DNA of 20,225 nt from Chitinophagaceae bacterium (GCA_021738605.1 JAIPBY010000011.1:1-20225); one strand, 5' to 3'; numbered from the stretch's first letter, positions 8,213 through 16,867 are shown. Made by a program: numbers and translations. The notes: generated from the letters alone by a model not told the origin.

Positions 8213-10255
8213 ATGATACAATTCGATTTACCCAACGAGCAATCATCCATCATTAAAGTAATTGGTGTTGGCGGTGGAGGAAGCAATGCCGTCAACTACA
8301 TGCACAGCCTTGGCATAGAGGGTGTAGATTTTATTGTCTGCAATACAGATGCACAAGCATTGGCTTTGAGCAAAGTACCCAATAAAATCCAGCTAGGTCC
8401 ATCGCTCACGCAAGGCTTGGGTGCAGGTGCCAATCCGGAAATCGGAAGGCAGGCAACTGAGGAAAGTTTGGATGAGATTCGCCGTATTTTGGAAGTGAAT
8501 ACCAAGATGGCCTTTGTTACTGCCGGTATGGGTGGTGGAACAGGAACTGGTGGTGCTCCCATCATTTCCAAGATCTGTAAAGACATGGGTATTCTTACGG
8601 TGGGCATCATCACCACTCCTTTTTCCTATGAAGGCAAGAAAAGAGCACTGCATGCTGATAGCGGCATCCAGCAAATGAAGCCTCAGGTGGATACCTTGCT
8701 GGTCATCAGCAACGATAAGTTAAGACACCAGTTTGGAAACCTGACCATGAGTGCTGCATTGTCTACCGCAGATAATGTTTTGGCCACTGCTGCAAAATGT
8801 ATTACTGACGTGATCAATACAACGGGTCAGATCAATGTAGATTTTGCAGACGTTTGTACGGTTATGCGCAACGGTGGTGTGGCCATATTGGGCAGTGCCC
8901 GTGCACAAGGGGAAGACAGGGCACAGGTGGCCATTCAACAGGCATTGAATTCGCCGTTGCTGAACGATAGTGATATCAAGGGTGCTAAGTGGATTTTGAT
9001 CAACATCAATTCCCAAAAGGGTGAGACAGAATTTACGATGGATGAAGTTGAAACCATCCAGGAATATCTGCTAACGCAAGCTGGTCCTGATGCTGATGTC
9101 ATTCTGGGACTTGGCTATGATGAGTCTTTGGGAGATGATATTAGCATCACCATTATCGCAACTGGGTTTGATCAAAAACTTCCACTCAGTGAGCAAAAAC
9201 CTGAAACAAGGCAGGAGCCCAAGGATGAAAAAATCATGTTTATGTTGGATGTCAATCCTCAACCCAAAGCAGAAGTGGTCAATATTGTTCCTGTGCAGGA
9301 ATTGGTAGAAATTAAAACCGACACGCCAGAGATGGCGGCTCCAGTGCTCATACAAGCGCTGCAGCAAGAGGGACCTGTTGTTGAAAAAATTGAACTTCAA
9401 GCCGATTACATCCCAACGCTTGTCATCGAATCAACAACGGAAGTTCAAGAAACCATTGTATTGCATGAGGCGGTGTCTCAAGTTGAAGAGCAGGAATTTG
9501 TTGAAGAGGAGGGCCCCATTGTTTTTGAGCTTGATCTTACCATCAGGGAATTACCCATCATGGCTGAACCAGTTGTTGCTCCTGAGATGAAAATCGGTAA
9601 TGAACAAATGCAAGAGGAGGTTAAACCGGCGTTTGTAGCCCCTGCTGCCAGCACTACCCCAGGTTCTTTTTTGAAGAGGCCGACCAAGATTTATACCCAC
9701 GAGCCAGCTGCCGAAAACCTTGCTCCTGTTCAGGCAACTGAAGTAAAATTGCCAGAAGCAAATACAGCGTCCATTGAGCTTGTAGAAAAATTGGACCTGG
9801 AAGCCACCAATGCACCGGAACCAATCTCAACACAGAACCCACAACCTACAGCGCATAATCCACAACCAAGCCAGGAACTGAAAGAAGTTGATGAACCATT
9901 TGAAATGGTCTATCATGATGCGTCTTTACCCAAGGCTTCAGTGGCAGAAGAGCCCAATTTGAGCAGTACATTTATTCAGGAAATGGGTGCACTGGATGAG
10001 GCGGAAATGCAAAAGGCAAGGGCAGCAGAGCGGTTGCACAAGTTGAGAAACCTTTCTTTCAATTTCGGTTCTGCTGACCCTAATAATGAGTACGAGAACA
10101 TTCCCGCCTATGTCAGGCAAAACCTACAGGTACACAATACCACGTTGGCTTCTGTTGAGAAATTTTACAGCAATTATGCGGTAGGAACTGACGAGAACAA
10201 CATAACCCAGATCAGTACGATCAATACTTTCCTTGAAGGAAAGAAACCAGACTAA
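8213..10255 (+). CDS. ftsZ: cell division GTPase FtsZ with long C-terminal extension
   Basis: FtsZ is the tubulin-like GTPase that polymerises into the cytokinetic ring. Residues about 10-320 form the GTPase and activation domains: GVGGGGSNAVN (18-28), NTDAQAL (44-50), the tubulin signature GMGGGTGTGG (105-114), TTPFSYEGKKR (134-144) and the T7-loop region QINVDFADV (206-214). The protein is 680 residues, against about 380-450 in most bacteria. The extra length is a Glu/Pro/Val/Gln/Ala-rich, probably disordered linker (about 325-585). It is followed by a predicted helix (about 588-613) and RNLSFNF (612-618). ENIPAYVRQNL (628-638) resembles the conserved C-terminal peptide that binds FtsA, but here about 42 further residues follow it. 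Bacteroidota FtsZ proteins are often extended, so this is not a fusion artefact. The ATG at 8213 starts a normal FtsZ N-terminus. A strong terminator follows the stop. Confidence 0.97.
   Translation: MIQFDLPNEQSSIIKVIGVGGGGSNAVNYMHSLGIEGVDFIVCNTDAQALALSKVPNKIQLGPSLTQGLGAGANPEIGRQATEESLDEIRRILEVNTKMAFVTAGMGGGTGTGGAPIISKICKDMGILTVGIITTPFSYEGKKRALHADSGIQQMKPQVDTLLVISNDKLRHQFGNLTMSAALSTADNVLATAAKCITDVINTTGQINVDFADVCTVMRNGGVAILGSARAQGEDRAQVAIQQALNSPLLNDSDIKGAKWILININSQKGETEFTMDEVETIQEYLLTQAGPDADVILGLGYDESLGDDISITIIATGFDQKLPLSEQKPETRQEPKDEKIMFMLDVNPQPKAEVVNIVPVQELVEIKTDTPEMAAPVLIQALQQEGPVVEKIELQADYIPTLVIESTTEVQETIVLHEAVSQVEEQEFVEEEGPIVFELDLTIRELPIMAEPVVAPEMKIGNEQMQEEVKPAFVAPAASTTPGSFLKRPTKIYTHEPAAENLAPVQATEVKLPEANTASIELVEKLDLEATNAPEPISTQNPQPTAHNPQPSQELKEVDEPFEMVYHDASLPKASVAEEPNLSSTFIQEMGALDEAEMQKARAAERLHKLRNLSFNFGSADPNNEYENIPAYVRQNLQVHNTTLASVEKFYSNYAVGTDENNITQISTINTFLEGKKPD
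9836..9877 (+). repeat. short tandem repeat inside the ftsZ linker
   Basis: The 11-base units AACCCACAACC (9836-9846) and AATCCACAACC (9857-9867) are 21 bases apart, in frame, and encode the heptads NPQPTAH and NPQPSQE (FtsZ residues 542-555). Only two copies are present, so this may be a small slippage-derived duplication in a disordered region. No function can be read from it. Confidence 0.45.
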
Positions 10256-10278
10256 TGAAAAACCTTCCTTTACCCTAG

Positions 10279-10306
10279 GCCCCAGATATCCATCTGGGGC
10301 TTTTTT
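10279..10306 (+). terminator. rho-independent terminator after ftsZ
   Basis: A perfect 9-base-pair stem (GCCCCAGAT at 10279-10287, ATCTGGGGC at 10292-10300) encloses the loop ATCC and is followed directly by TTTTTT (10301-10306) and more T-rich sequence. It begins 23 bases after the ftsZ stop. It is the clearest transcription stop signal in the window and marks the end of the dcw transcription unit before the next gene, which appears to have its own promoter. Confidence 0.93.
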
Positions 10307-10340
10307 ATTTTTTGATCTATACAATTGTTTGGTTTCATCG

Positions 10341-10349
10341 TAATTTTGC
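10341..10349 (+). promoter_or_regulatory. candidate -7 promoter element for the SDR epimerase gene
   Basis: TAATTTTGC matches the Bacteroidota primary sigma factor -7 consensus TAnnTTTG in full and lies 13 bases before the ATG at 10363, just downstream of the ftsZ terminator. No good TTTG -33 element is present at the usual 17-23 base spacing. The implied leader is very short, so weak or non-standard initiation is possible. Confidence 0.5.
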
Positions 10350-10362
10350 AAAAAGATAAGCC

Positions 10363-11316
10363 ATGCCAACAGTTTTGATTACAGGAGGAACAGGAATGAT
10401 CGGTACCGCTTTGAGCAGGCATTTGCTCAACCAGGGTTATGATGTAATCATCCTTTCCAGGAATCCTGTTGAAACGGCTTCTGTATACAAGACCAGTTCT
10501 TCTCAAAACAGTTTCAGGCCAAGCGGTAATATTTTTTATGCCAAGTGGGATACAGAGAAGCAAATGATTGATCCGCAGGCCATTGCGAAGGCTGACCATA
10601 TTGTGCACCTGGCAGGTGAGGGTGTTGCCAAAAAAAGATGGACAAAAAAGCGCAAGGAACAGATCAGGCTGAGCCGTACCCAATCAAGTGAGCTCTTGTT
10701 CAACTGCCTTTCTACACAGTCCAACAAAGTCAAGTCTGTTATCAGCGCCTCTGCCATTGGCTGGTATGGTCCAGATCAGGGAAAAGTCTTCACTGAAGAA
10801 GACCCATCCGCGAATGATTTTCTTGGACAAACCTGCAAGGCCTGGGAAGAGAGCATTGATAAGGTGCAATCACTGGGTAAAAGACTGGTTAAGTTAAGGC
10901 TTGGTATTGCCTTGAGCAATGAGGGTGGCGCTTTGGCGGAATTCAAAAAGCCTGCTAGATTTGGTGTTGCTGCCATATTGGGCTCTGGCCATCAGGTAAC
11001 CAGCTGGATCCATATTGATGATCTTTGCAGGGCCTTTATCCATGCCATAGAAACAGCATCAATGGAAGGGGTGTACAACCTTGTTGCTCCACAACCTGCT
11101 ACCAACAAGGAGTTGACGCTGCTGATTGCCAATGCCATGAATGGACATTTTTTCATCCCCTTCAAGGTACCCGCTTTTCTACTTCAATTGATCATGGGTG
11201 AGATGAGTGTAGAAGTCCTGAAAAGCACAACCGTTGATTCAGGTAAATTGCAAAGCACCGGATTCAATTTCATTTATACCAACATCCATTCAGCGATAAA
11301 GCACCTCATTGGATAA
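10363..11316 (+). CDS. TIGR01777-family NAD(P)-dependent epimerase/dehydratase-like protein
   Basis: This 317-residue protein belongs to the atypical short-chain dehydrogenase group that includes E. coli YfcH and human SDR39U1. The substrate and reaction of this family are not established. The N-terminus is a Rossmann fold with VLITGGTGMIG (residues 4-14). Family features follow: HLAGEGVAKKRW (82-93), SASAIGWYG (128-136) in place of a classical SDR active-site tyrosine motif, GQTCKAWEES (155-164), RLGIALSNEGGAL (179-191) and GSGHQVTSWIHIDDLCRA (207-224). The end, from about residue 268 (VPAFLLQLIMGEMS), fits the DUF1731 C-terminal domain typical of the family. Length is normal. The gene stands alone between the ftsZ terminator and a convergent carboxypeptidase gene. 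Some databases call relatives 'cell division inhibitor SulA', but nothing in this sequence supports a link to division beyond being next to ftsZ. Confidence 0.9.
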   Translation: MPTVLITGGTGMIGTALSRHLLNQGYDVIILSRNPVETASVYKTSSSQNSFRPSGNIFYAKWDTEKQMIDPQAIAKADHIVHLAGEGVAKKRWTKKRKEQIRLSRTQSSELLFNCLSTQSNKVKSVISASAIGWYGPDQGKVFTEEDPSANDFLGQTCKAWEESIDKVQSLGKRLVKLRLGIALSNEGGALAEFKKPARFGVAAILGSGHQVTSWIHIDDLCRAFIHAIETASMEGVYNLVAPQPATNKELTLLIANAMNGHFFIPFKVPAFLLQLIMGEMSVEVLKSTTVDSGKLQSTGFNFIYTNIHSAIKHLIG

Positions 11317-11362
11317 ACATCCGGTAATGAGATTGTATTGATGTGGTCTATTCAGAACGAGG

Positions 11363-12265
11363 TTATATCCTAAACAGGCTGACTGCATCATCATTGATCT
11401 CTAACGCATAGGTTTGACCAATGGCGATGGCAACATTTTCTTTTTCATGGCTGATGGGAAAACCAAAACATTTAGGGTACTTGTATTCCTGCACTGCATC
11501 TGCAATGATGTCATAAGCTGTTTTACCAAAGGTTCTTTCCGTATCCTTGTTGTCTGAAAAGCCACCAACAATCAGGCCCTTGAGTTTTTTCAATTTTCCC
11601 GCCCTCTTCATTTGCAACATCATCCTGTCAATATTGTACAGTTGTTCCCCAATATCTTCAATAAAAAGGATCTTCCCATCGGTATCATATTCCGCATTGC
11701 TGCCAATGCAATGGGCCATCAGACAGAGGTTCCCTCCAATCACAGCTGCTTTGGCTTTTCCATGATGATTGAGGGGATGTGTCGATGCATTGTATTGAAC
11801 TGGTTTTCCTTCAAGCGTATCTTTCAATGAAAAGGTAAAACGGTTTTCCCCATCGTTGAAAGCGCCTGCCATCGGCCCATGGATGCTGCAAACGCCCAGT
11901 TGTTCATGCATGTAGCCATGGAGCACAGTGATGTCGCTGAATCCGATGATCCATTTTGGATTTTTTTTGAAAGCCTTCCAGTTGATGCCATCCAGGATCC
12001 TGGTAGTACCATATCCGCCCCTTCCGCAGAGAATGGCATTGATGGATGGGGCATCAATGAAAGATTGCAGGTCATGCAACCTCTCCTCGTCGGTTCCAGA
12101 GAAATAATTCTTTGATCTGCCGCCCAGTGTTTTTCCTTTGACCACCTTGAAGCCCCATTTTTTCAGTGTCTGAATGCAGGCCTTGGCCCTTTCTGCAGGC
12201 ATAAAGCCAGCAGGGCAAACAATCGCAATGGTATCACCCGGTTGGAGGTATGGAGGGATTTTCAT
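11363..12265 (-). CDS. murein LD-carboxypeptidase (peptidase family S66, LdcA-like)
   Basis: S66 LD-carboxypeptidases remove the terminal D-Ala from murein tetrapeptides, usually in the cytoplasm during peptidoglycan recycling. The 300-residue protein begins YLQPGDTIAIVCPAG (residues 6-20), the standard family opening, and has GRGGYGTTRIL (81-91). The three residues of the Ser-Glu-His catalytic triad can be placed by motif: Ser110 in IIGFSDIT, Glu203 in LFIEDIGE and His273 in FPISHEKEN, close to the spacing of P. aeruginosa LdcA (115, 217, 285). There is no signal peptide, which fits a cytoplasmic enzyme. The gene converges on the SDR gene (46-base gap, no clear terminator) and diverges from metG (84-base gap). 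Microcin-immunity MccF proteins share the fold, but the murein-recycling role is the more likely one here. Confidence 0.92.
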   Translation of the reverse strand: MKIPPYLQPGDTIAIVCPAGFMPAERAKACIQTLKKWGFKVVKGKTLGGRSKNYFSGTDEERLHDLQSFIDAPSINAILCGRGGYGTTRILDGINWKAFKKNPKWIIGFSDITVLHGYMHEQLGVCSIHGPMAGAFNDGENRFTFSLKDTLEGKPVQYNASTHPLNHHGKAKAAVIGGNLCLMAHCIGSNAEYDTDGKILFIEDIGEQLYNIDRMMLQMKRAGKLKKLKGLIVGGFSDNKDTERTFGKTAYDIIADAVQEYKYPKCFGFPISHEKENVAIAIGQTYALEINDDAVSLFRI

Positions 12266-12304
12266 GCCCTAAAATTAGGTCTTATGGCTAAAAAATGCCC
12301 TAAA
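12264..12304. repeat. 10-base direct repeat in the divergent carboxypeptidase/metG promoter region
   Basis: ATGCCCTAAA occurs exactly at 12264-12273 and 12295-12304, 31 bases (about three helical turns) apart. The first copy overlaps the start codon of the minus-strand LD-carboxypeptidase gene (read there as TTTAGGGCAT). The second lies upstream of the candidate metG -7 element. A shared regulator site is possible, but chance cannot be excluded with two copies. Confidence 0.45.
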
Positions 12305-12322
12305 TCCTTCGATACATTTGGT

Positions 12323-12331
12323 TATTTTTGC
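12323..12331 (+). promoter_or_regulatory. metG: candidate -7 promoter element for metG
   Basis: TATTTTTGC (12323-12331) matches TAnnTTTG fully and lies 18 bases before the chosen metG ATG at 12350. This position is inside the reading frame that would result from starting at 12242, which argues for the later start. No convincing TTTG -33 element is visible at normal spacing. Confidence 0.5.
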
Positions 12332-12349
12332 AAACACGAAAGAAAGCAA

Positions 12350-14461
12350 ATGAACAATCTCCCCAAACGATATCTTGTTACCTCTGCACTCCCTTACGCC
12401 AACGGACTAAAACATATCGGTCACCTGGCAGGTGCCTATATTCCTGCAGATATTTATTCCCGCTATCTCCGGGCGCAGAAAAGGGATGTAGTTTTTGTCT
12501 GCGGAAGTGATGAGCATGGAACGGCCATTCCCATACAGGCCATGAAAGAGGGAACCACTGCACAGGCCATCATCGACAAGTACCACCAGGCGATGAAGGA
12601 AGACTTTGCAGACCTGCAGATCAGTTTTGATGTGTACCACCGCACTTCCGATCCGCTGCACCATGAAACCTCCAGGGAGTTCTTCAGTTATCTCCATGAA
12701 AGAGGGGAACTGGAAACCAAGGAGACAGAACAATATTACGACGAGGCATCATCCACTTTCCTTGCAGACCGCTTCATCAAGGGAACCTGTCCGCATTGCA
12801 AGAGCAATAGGGCATTTGGCGACCAGTGTGAATCCTGTGGAACAGCATTGAGCCCCGATGAACTCATTGATCCTGTGAGCACCATCAGCGGCAACAAGCC
12901 CGTCAAGAAGAAAACAACCCATTGGTATTTGCCATTGGCCAAACATGAAACCTTTTTAAGAGAGTGGATCCTGGACCAGCACAAGGATGACTGGAGACCT
13001 TCAGTTGTTGGGCAGTGCAAGAGCTGGATTGACGGAGGCTTGCAGTCCAGGGCAGTGACCCGTGATTTGAACTGGGGAGTTCAGGTACCCTTGGAAGATG
13101 CTGCTGGAAAGGTTTTGTATGTATGGTTTGATGCACCCATCGGTTACATCTCTGCAACCAAGCGGTGGGCCATTGACAATGACAAGGATTGGAAGCCATA
13201 CTGGTATGAGAACGATACACAGTTGGTTCATTTTATTGGCAAGGACAATATCGTTTTCCATTGTATCATATTTCCCGTCATGCTCAAATTGCATGGCAAT
13301 ATCCTGCCCACCAATGTTCCTGCCAATGAATTCCTAAACCTCGAGGGAGATAAGATGAGTACCAGCAGAAACTGGAAACTCGAGATGCGTGATTTCATCA
13401 ATGATTTTGTGAAGAAGGAAAATGGCGGTGATCAATGCGTGGACATGCTCAGGTATTACCTCACACAGATTGCCCCAGAGAGCAAGGACAGCGAATTCAC
13501 CTGGAAAGGTTTTCAGGATGCCGTCAACAGTGAGCTGGTTTCCATTTTCGGCAATTATGTGAACCGTGCTTTTGTATTGATGCACAAATTGTGCGGAGGA
13601 AAAGTGCCTCGTTTTATTGAGGAGTTCGCTGATGAAAAAGACCATCAGTTGGTCCGCGACATCGCAGATGCCAAGACCAAAATTGAGGCTTCACTGGAAA
13701 ATTATAAATTCCGCGAAGCATTGTTTGATGTAATCGATCTTGCCCGAAAAGGGAATAAGTACATGCAAGAAAAAGAGCCCTGGATTCTTGCCAAGACACT
13801 TGCAGAGAACCCTGCTCAACAACAGAAAATTGACAACTGCATGCACCATTGTTTGCAGCTTGCTGCCAACCTTGCCGTGCTCATCAATCCATTTCTTCCT
13901 TCCACAGCAAAGAAAATGTGTGGCATGATGAAGGTGGTAGACAAGATATTGGATTGGGAGAATGCAGGCAGCATGAAATTGCTCAGTGTTGGATACAGTT
14001 TGCGCGAACCCCAGTTGTTGTTCAGAAAAATTGAAGATGAAGAAATTGCCTGCCAGATGGAAAAGTTAAGGGCAGGTGCAATAGCCGCTACTGAAGAGAC
14101 CAAGCCCGCTGAGGAATCAGTGCATGCACTCAAGGATGAGATTGTCTACGATGATTTTGGAAAAATAGACCTGCGCACAGGCATCATCACTGCTGCACAA
14201 AAAGTTCCGAAGGCAGATAAGTTATTACAGCTTGAAGTTGATCTGGGATTTGAGAAAAGAACCATTCTTTCTGGTATTGCGATGCATTTTCAACCTGAGG
14301 ACATTGTTGGAAAACAGGTGGTGGTAGTGGCCAATCTTGCTCCCAGAAAAATGAGGGGGATTGACAGCAATGGCATGATCTTGATGGCAGAAGATGCAGC
14401 AGGAAAACTTCATTTTGTACAACCTGAACATACCATTGCTGCTGGTGCAAAAGTATCTTAA
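12350..14461 (+). CDS. metG: methionyl-tRNA synthetase (MetG) with C-terminal tRNA-binding domain
   Basis: MetG charges tRNA-Met with methionine in the cytoplasm. The 703-residue protein (from 12350) has the class I catalytic domain opening with YLVTSALPYANG (residues 8-19), HIGH motif 22-25, a zinc knuckle with Cys147, Cys150, Cys160 and Cys163 (CPHC and CESC), and a KMSTS motif (335-339) as the KMSKS equivalent. An alpha-helical anticodon-binding domain follows. The last ~110 residues are an OB-fold EMAP II/Trbp111-like tRNA-binding domain with FGKIDLRTGIITAA and NLAPRKMRGIDSNGMIL. The frame is open back to a TTG at 12242, but those extra 36 residues lack MetRS character and overlap the neighbouring divergent gene start and promoter region. 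The ATG at 12350 gives the normal N-terminus (MNNLPKRYLVTS). The next gene begins 18 bases after the stop. Confidence 0.97.
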   Translation: MNNLPKRYLVTSALPYANGLKHIGHLAGAYIPADIYSRYLRAQKRDVVFVCGSDEHGTAIPIQAMKEGTTAQAIIDKYHQAMKEDFADLQISFDVYHRTSDPLHHETSREFFSYLHERGELETKETEQYYDEASSTFLADRFIKGTCPHCKSNRAFGDQCESCGTALSPDELIDPVSTISGNKPVKKKTTHWYLPLAKHETFLREWILDQHKDDWRPSVVGQCKSWIDGGLQSRAVTRDLNWGVQVPLEDAAGKVLYVWFDAPIGYISATKRWAIDNDKDWKPYWYENDTQLVHFIGKDNIVFHCIIFPVMLKLHGNILPTNVPANEFLNLEGDKMSTSRNWKLEMRDFINDFVKKENGGDQCVDMLRYYLTQIAPESKDSEFTWKGFQDAVNSELVSIFGNYVNRAFVLMHKLCGGKVPRFIEEFADEKDHQLVRDIADAKTKIEASLENYKFREALFDVIDLARKGNKYMQEKEPWILAKTLAENPAQQQKIDNCMHHCLQLAANLAVLINPFLPSTAKKMCGMMKVVDKILDWENAGSMKLLSVGYSLREPQLLFRKIEDEEIACQMEKLRAGAIAATEETKPAEESVHALKDEIVYDDFGKIDLRTGIITAAQKVPKADKLLQLEVDLGFEKRTILSGIAMHFQPEDIVGKQVVVVANLAPRKMRGIDSNGMILMAEDAAGKLHFVQPEHTIAAGAKVS

Positions 14462-14479
14462 GTAAATCCGGATTTTAAT

Positions 14480-16867
14480 ATGAACCCTACAATAAAGAAG
14501 GTAGCCATTTTGGGATCTGGTCTCATGGGATCAAGGATTGCCTGTCATTTTGCTGGTATTGGCGTACAGGTATTGCTGCTGGACATGGTTTCTCCGGATG
14601 CAAATCCTGGTGCTTCAAAAGCTGAGCGAAACAAGCTTGTCAATACCGCGTTGCAAACTGCCATCAAATCAAACCCTTCTCCTGTTTATACTGCGGATGT
14701 TCCCAAACGAATTACTACCGGAAATTTTGAGGATGATCTTTCTGCCATCAGTACCTGTGATTGGATCATTGAGGCCATTGTAGAAAAGCTGCACATCAAA
14801 CATCAATTGTTTGAACGTGTGGAACAGTTCAGAAAGCCCGGAACACTTGTCAGCACCAATACTTCCAGTATTCCCATTCAGATGATTGCTGAAGGAAGGT
14901 CGGAAGATTTTCAGCAACATTTTTGTGGAACACATTTCTTCAATCCACCGCGCTACCTGCGTTTGCTGGAAATCATCCCAACGGCAAAAACGGAAAAATG
15001 GGTGGTTGATTTTCTGCTGCAGTATGGTGATCTTTTTCTGGGAAAGACTACTGTGCTTTGCAATGATACCCCAGGATTCATCGCCAACCGGATAGGAATT
15101 TTCAGCATCATGGCCATTTTGGAAGCCATGGAAAAAACCGGACTTACAGTTGATGATGTGGAGGCCCTAACCGGCCCCATTATTGGCCGTCCCAAGTCTG
15201 CTACATTCAGGACAGCAGATGTTGTCGGGATCGATACCCTGGTTCATGTGGCCAAAGGGTTGTTTGAATATTGCCCGCATGATGAAGCCCGCGAACGATT
15301 CAGGATTCCGGGATGGCTTCAGCAAATGGTAGACAACAACTGGTTGGGAGATAAATCAGGGCAGGGTTTTTTCAAGAAAACCAAAACAGCAGCCGGTGAA
15401 AAAGAAATCCTGACCCTCGACCTGAAAACAATGGAGTATGGGGCAAGGAAGAAGACCAAGTTTGCAGCGATTGATGCTGCAAAACCCATGGAGGATCTTG
15501 CAGAAAGGATTAGAACCCTTTGTGCATTTCCTGATCAGGCTGGAGAATTTTACAGGAGCTTTCACTATCATCTTTTCGCCTATATTTCCAACAGGATACC
15601 AGAAATTTCAGGCTCAATACAAAGCATTGATGATGCCATGAAAGCCGGCTTTGGATGGGAAATTGGGGCCTTTGAAACCTGGGATCTGCTTGGGGTGGAA
15701 CAGACGGTCAATGAAATGAAGAAAGCTGGACATGTTGTTGCTCCCTGGGTGGATGATATGATTGCAGCCGGTGTAGAATCCTTTTTCACTGTAAAGGATG
15801 GCAAGAAATTGGTTTATTCGCCAGCCTCTGGAGGGATGGAATCCGTTTATAATTCCACTCAGGAAAAGGCATTCATCGTGATGAAAAACTTTTCCGGGCA
15901 AATCATTTGGAAAAATGATGCTTGCAGAACCTATCATTTGGGGGATGATGTGTTGGGGCTTGAGTGGTATACCAAAATGGGAAGCATTGGTGGTGAGGTT
16001 TTGGAGGGTATTCAAACAAGCATTGGTATTGCGGAAAAAAAATACAAGGGACTTGTCATTGCCAATGAAGGCCCTAATTTCTCCGCAGGCGCCAATGTTG
16101 GTATGATGTTTATGTTGGCTTCTCAACAGCAATTTGATGCGTTGGACAAGGCCATCCACCTGTTCCAGCAATCCATGATGCGTGCCCGTTACTCATCAGT
16201 TCCAGTTGTGGTGGCGCCCCACGGACTTTCTTTGGGAGGGGCCTGTGAACTCAGTTTGCATGCAGACAGGATTTGCGCGTCTGCAGAAACCTATATTGGC
16301 CTGGTAGAGCTTGGCATAGGCTTGATTCCCGGCGGCGGTGGAACCAAAGAATTCGTGTTAAGGGCCGCAGATGAAATGCATGAGGACGAACCCGAAACCA
16401 TCACCTTGAAAAACCGGTTCATCACCATTGCTACAGCAAAAGTGGCTACTTCAGCTGCTGAGGCTTATAAAATGGGCATCCTTCAGAAAGGAAGAGACCT
16501 GCTTATCATGAACCAGGATCGGCGCATCAGTGCAGCAAAGCAAAGCGTAATCGAACTTTACGAAAATGGATATGTGATGCCTGAGCAGCGCAGTGACATC
16601 AGGGTATTGGGCCGTTCGGGGCTGGGTGCACTCCTGGCAGGTGTCCATGGAATGGAACAGGGTGGGTATGCTACAGCACATGATGCCCTCGTGGCCCGTA
16701 AACTGGCCTATGTCATGTGTGGAGGCGATTTGAGTGAGCCTGCCCTGGTCTCCGAACAATACCTGCTTGATCTTGAGCGGGAAGCTTTTCTCAGCCTTTG
16801 TGGCGAAAAGAAAACACTCGAAAGGATTCAGTCCGTGCTCACGTCAGGCCGGCCCATCAGGAATTGA
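14480..16867 (+). CDS. 3-hydroxyacyl-CoA dehydrogenase / enoyl-CoA hydratase (FadN-like two-domain enzyme)
   Basis: This 795-residue protein joins two steps of fatty acid beta-oxidation: hydration of enoyl-CoA and NAD-dependent oxidation of 3-hydroxyacyl-CoA. The dehydrogenase half comes first, with Rossmann motif ILGSGLMGSRIA (residues 10-21), STNTSSIPI (125-133), THFFNPPRYLRLLEIIP (151-167, with catalytic His152), and NDTPGFIANRIG (195-206). The crotonase half lies in about 460-700, with the oxyanion-hole loops NFSAGANVG (533-541) and GLSLGGACEL (582-591). Both catalytic glutamates are in place (Glu590 and Glu610, by comparison with rat crotonase Glu144 and Glu164). The domain order is the reverse of E. 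coli FadB and matches B. subtilis FadN. In many genomes this gene is followed by a thiolase and an acyl-CoA dehydrogenase; here a DUF3050 gene follows instead. It may be cotranscribed with metG (18-base gap), though functions differ. Confidence 0.92.
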   Translation: MNPTIKKVAILGSGLMGSRIACHFAGIGVQVLLLDMVSPDANPGASKAERNKLVNTALQTAIKSNPSPVYTADVPKRITTGNFEDDLSAISTCDWIIEAIVEKLHIKHQLFERVEQFRKPGTLVSTNTSSIPIQMIAEGRSEDFQQHFCGTHFFNPPRYLRLLEIIPTAKTEKWVVDFLLQYGDLFLGKTTVLCNDTPGFIANRIGIFSIMAILEAMEKTGLTVDDVEALTGPIIGRPKSATFRTADVVGIDTLVHVAKGLFEYCPHDEARERFRIPGWLQQMVDNNWLGDKSGQGFFKKTKTAAGEKEILTLDLKTMEYGARKKTKFAAIDAAKPMEDLAERIRTLCAFPDQAGEFYRSFHYHLFAYISNRIPEISGSIQSIDDAMKAGFGWEIGAFETWDLLGVEQTVNEMKKAGHVVAPWVDDMIAAGVESFFTVKDGKKLVYSPASGGMESVYNSTQEKAFIVMKNFSGQIIWKNDACRTYHLGDDVLGLEWYTKMGSIGGEVLEGIQTSIGIAEKKYKGLVIANEGPNFSAGANVGMMFMLASQQQFDALDKAIHLFQQSMMRARYSSVPVVVAPHGLSLGGACELSLHADRICASAETYIGLVELGIGLIPGGGGTKEFVLRAADEMHEDEPETITLKNRFITIATAKVATSAAEAYKMGILQKGRDLLIMNQDRRISAAKQSVIELYENGYVMPEQRSDIRVLGRSGLGALLAGVHGMEQGGYATAHDALVARKLAYVMCGGDLSEPALVSEQYLLDLEREAFLSLCGEKKTLERIQSVLTSGRPIRN

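Noticed and set aside
9836..9877. Possible CRISPR-like or satellite array from the repeated AACCCACAACC units.
   Set aside because: There are only two copies, in frame within ftsZ, with no spacers of regular length and no cas genes nearby.
10363..11316. Reading the SDR gene next to ftsZ as a SulA-type division inhibitor.
   Set aside because: The name is a database legacy. The protein is a Rossmann-fold TIGR01777 member with no similarity to SOS SulA, and it is separated from ftsZ by a strong terminator.
12242..12349. An extended metG start at a TTG (12242) adding 36 residues.
   Set aside because: The extension has no MetRS-like sequence, covers the divergent gene's start and a full-match -7 element at 12323, and the ATG at 12350 gives the normal family N-terminus.
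15614..16171. A 185-codon minus-strand frame opposite the beta-oxidation gene.
   Set aside because: It is opposite conserved dehydrogenase/crotonase sequence and has no recognisable features or start region.
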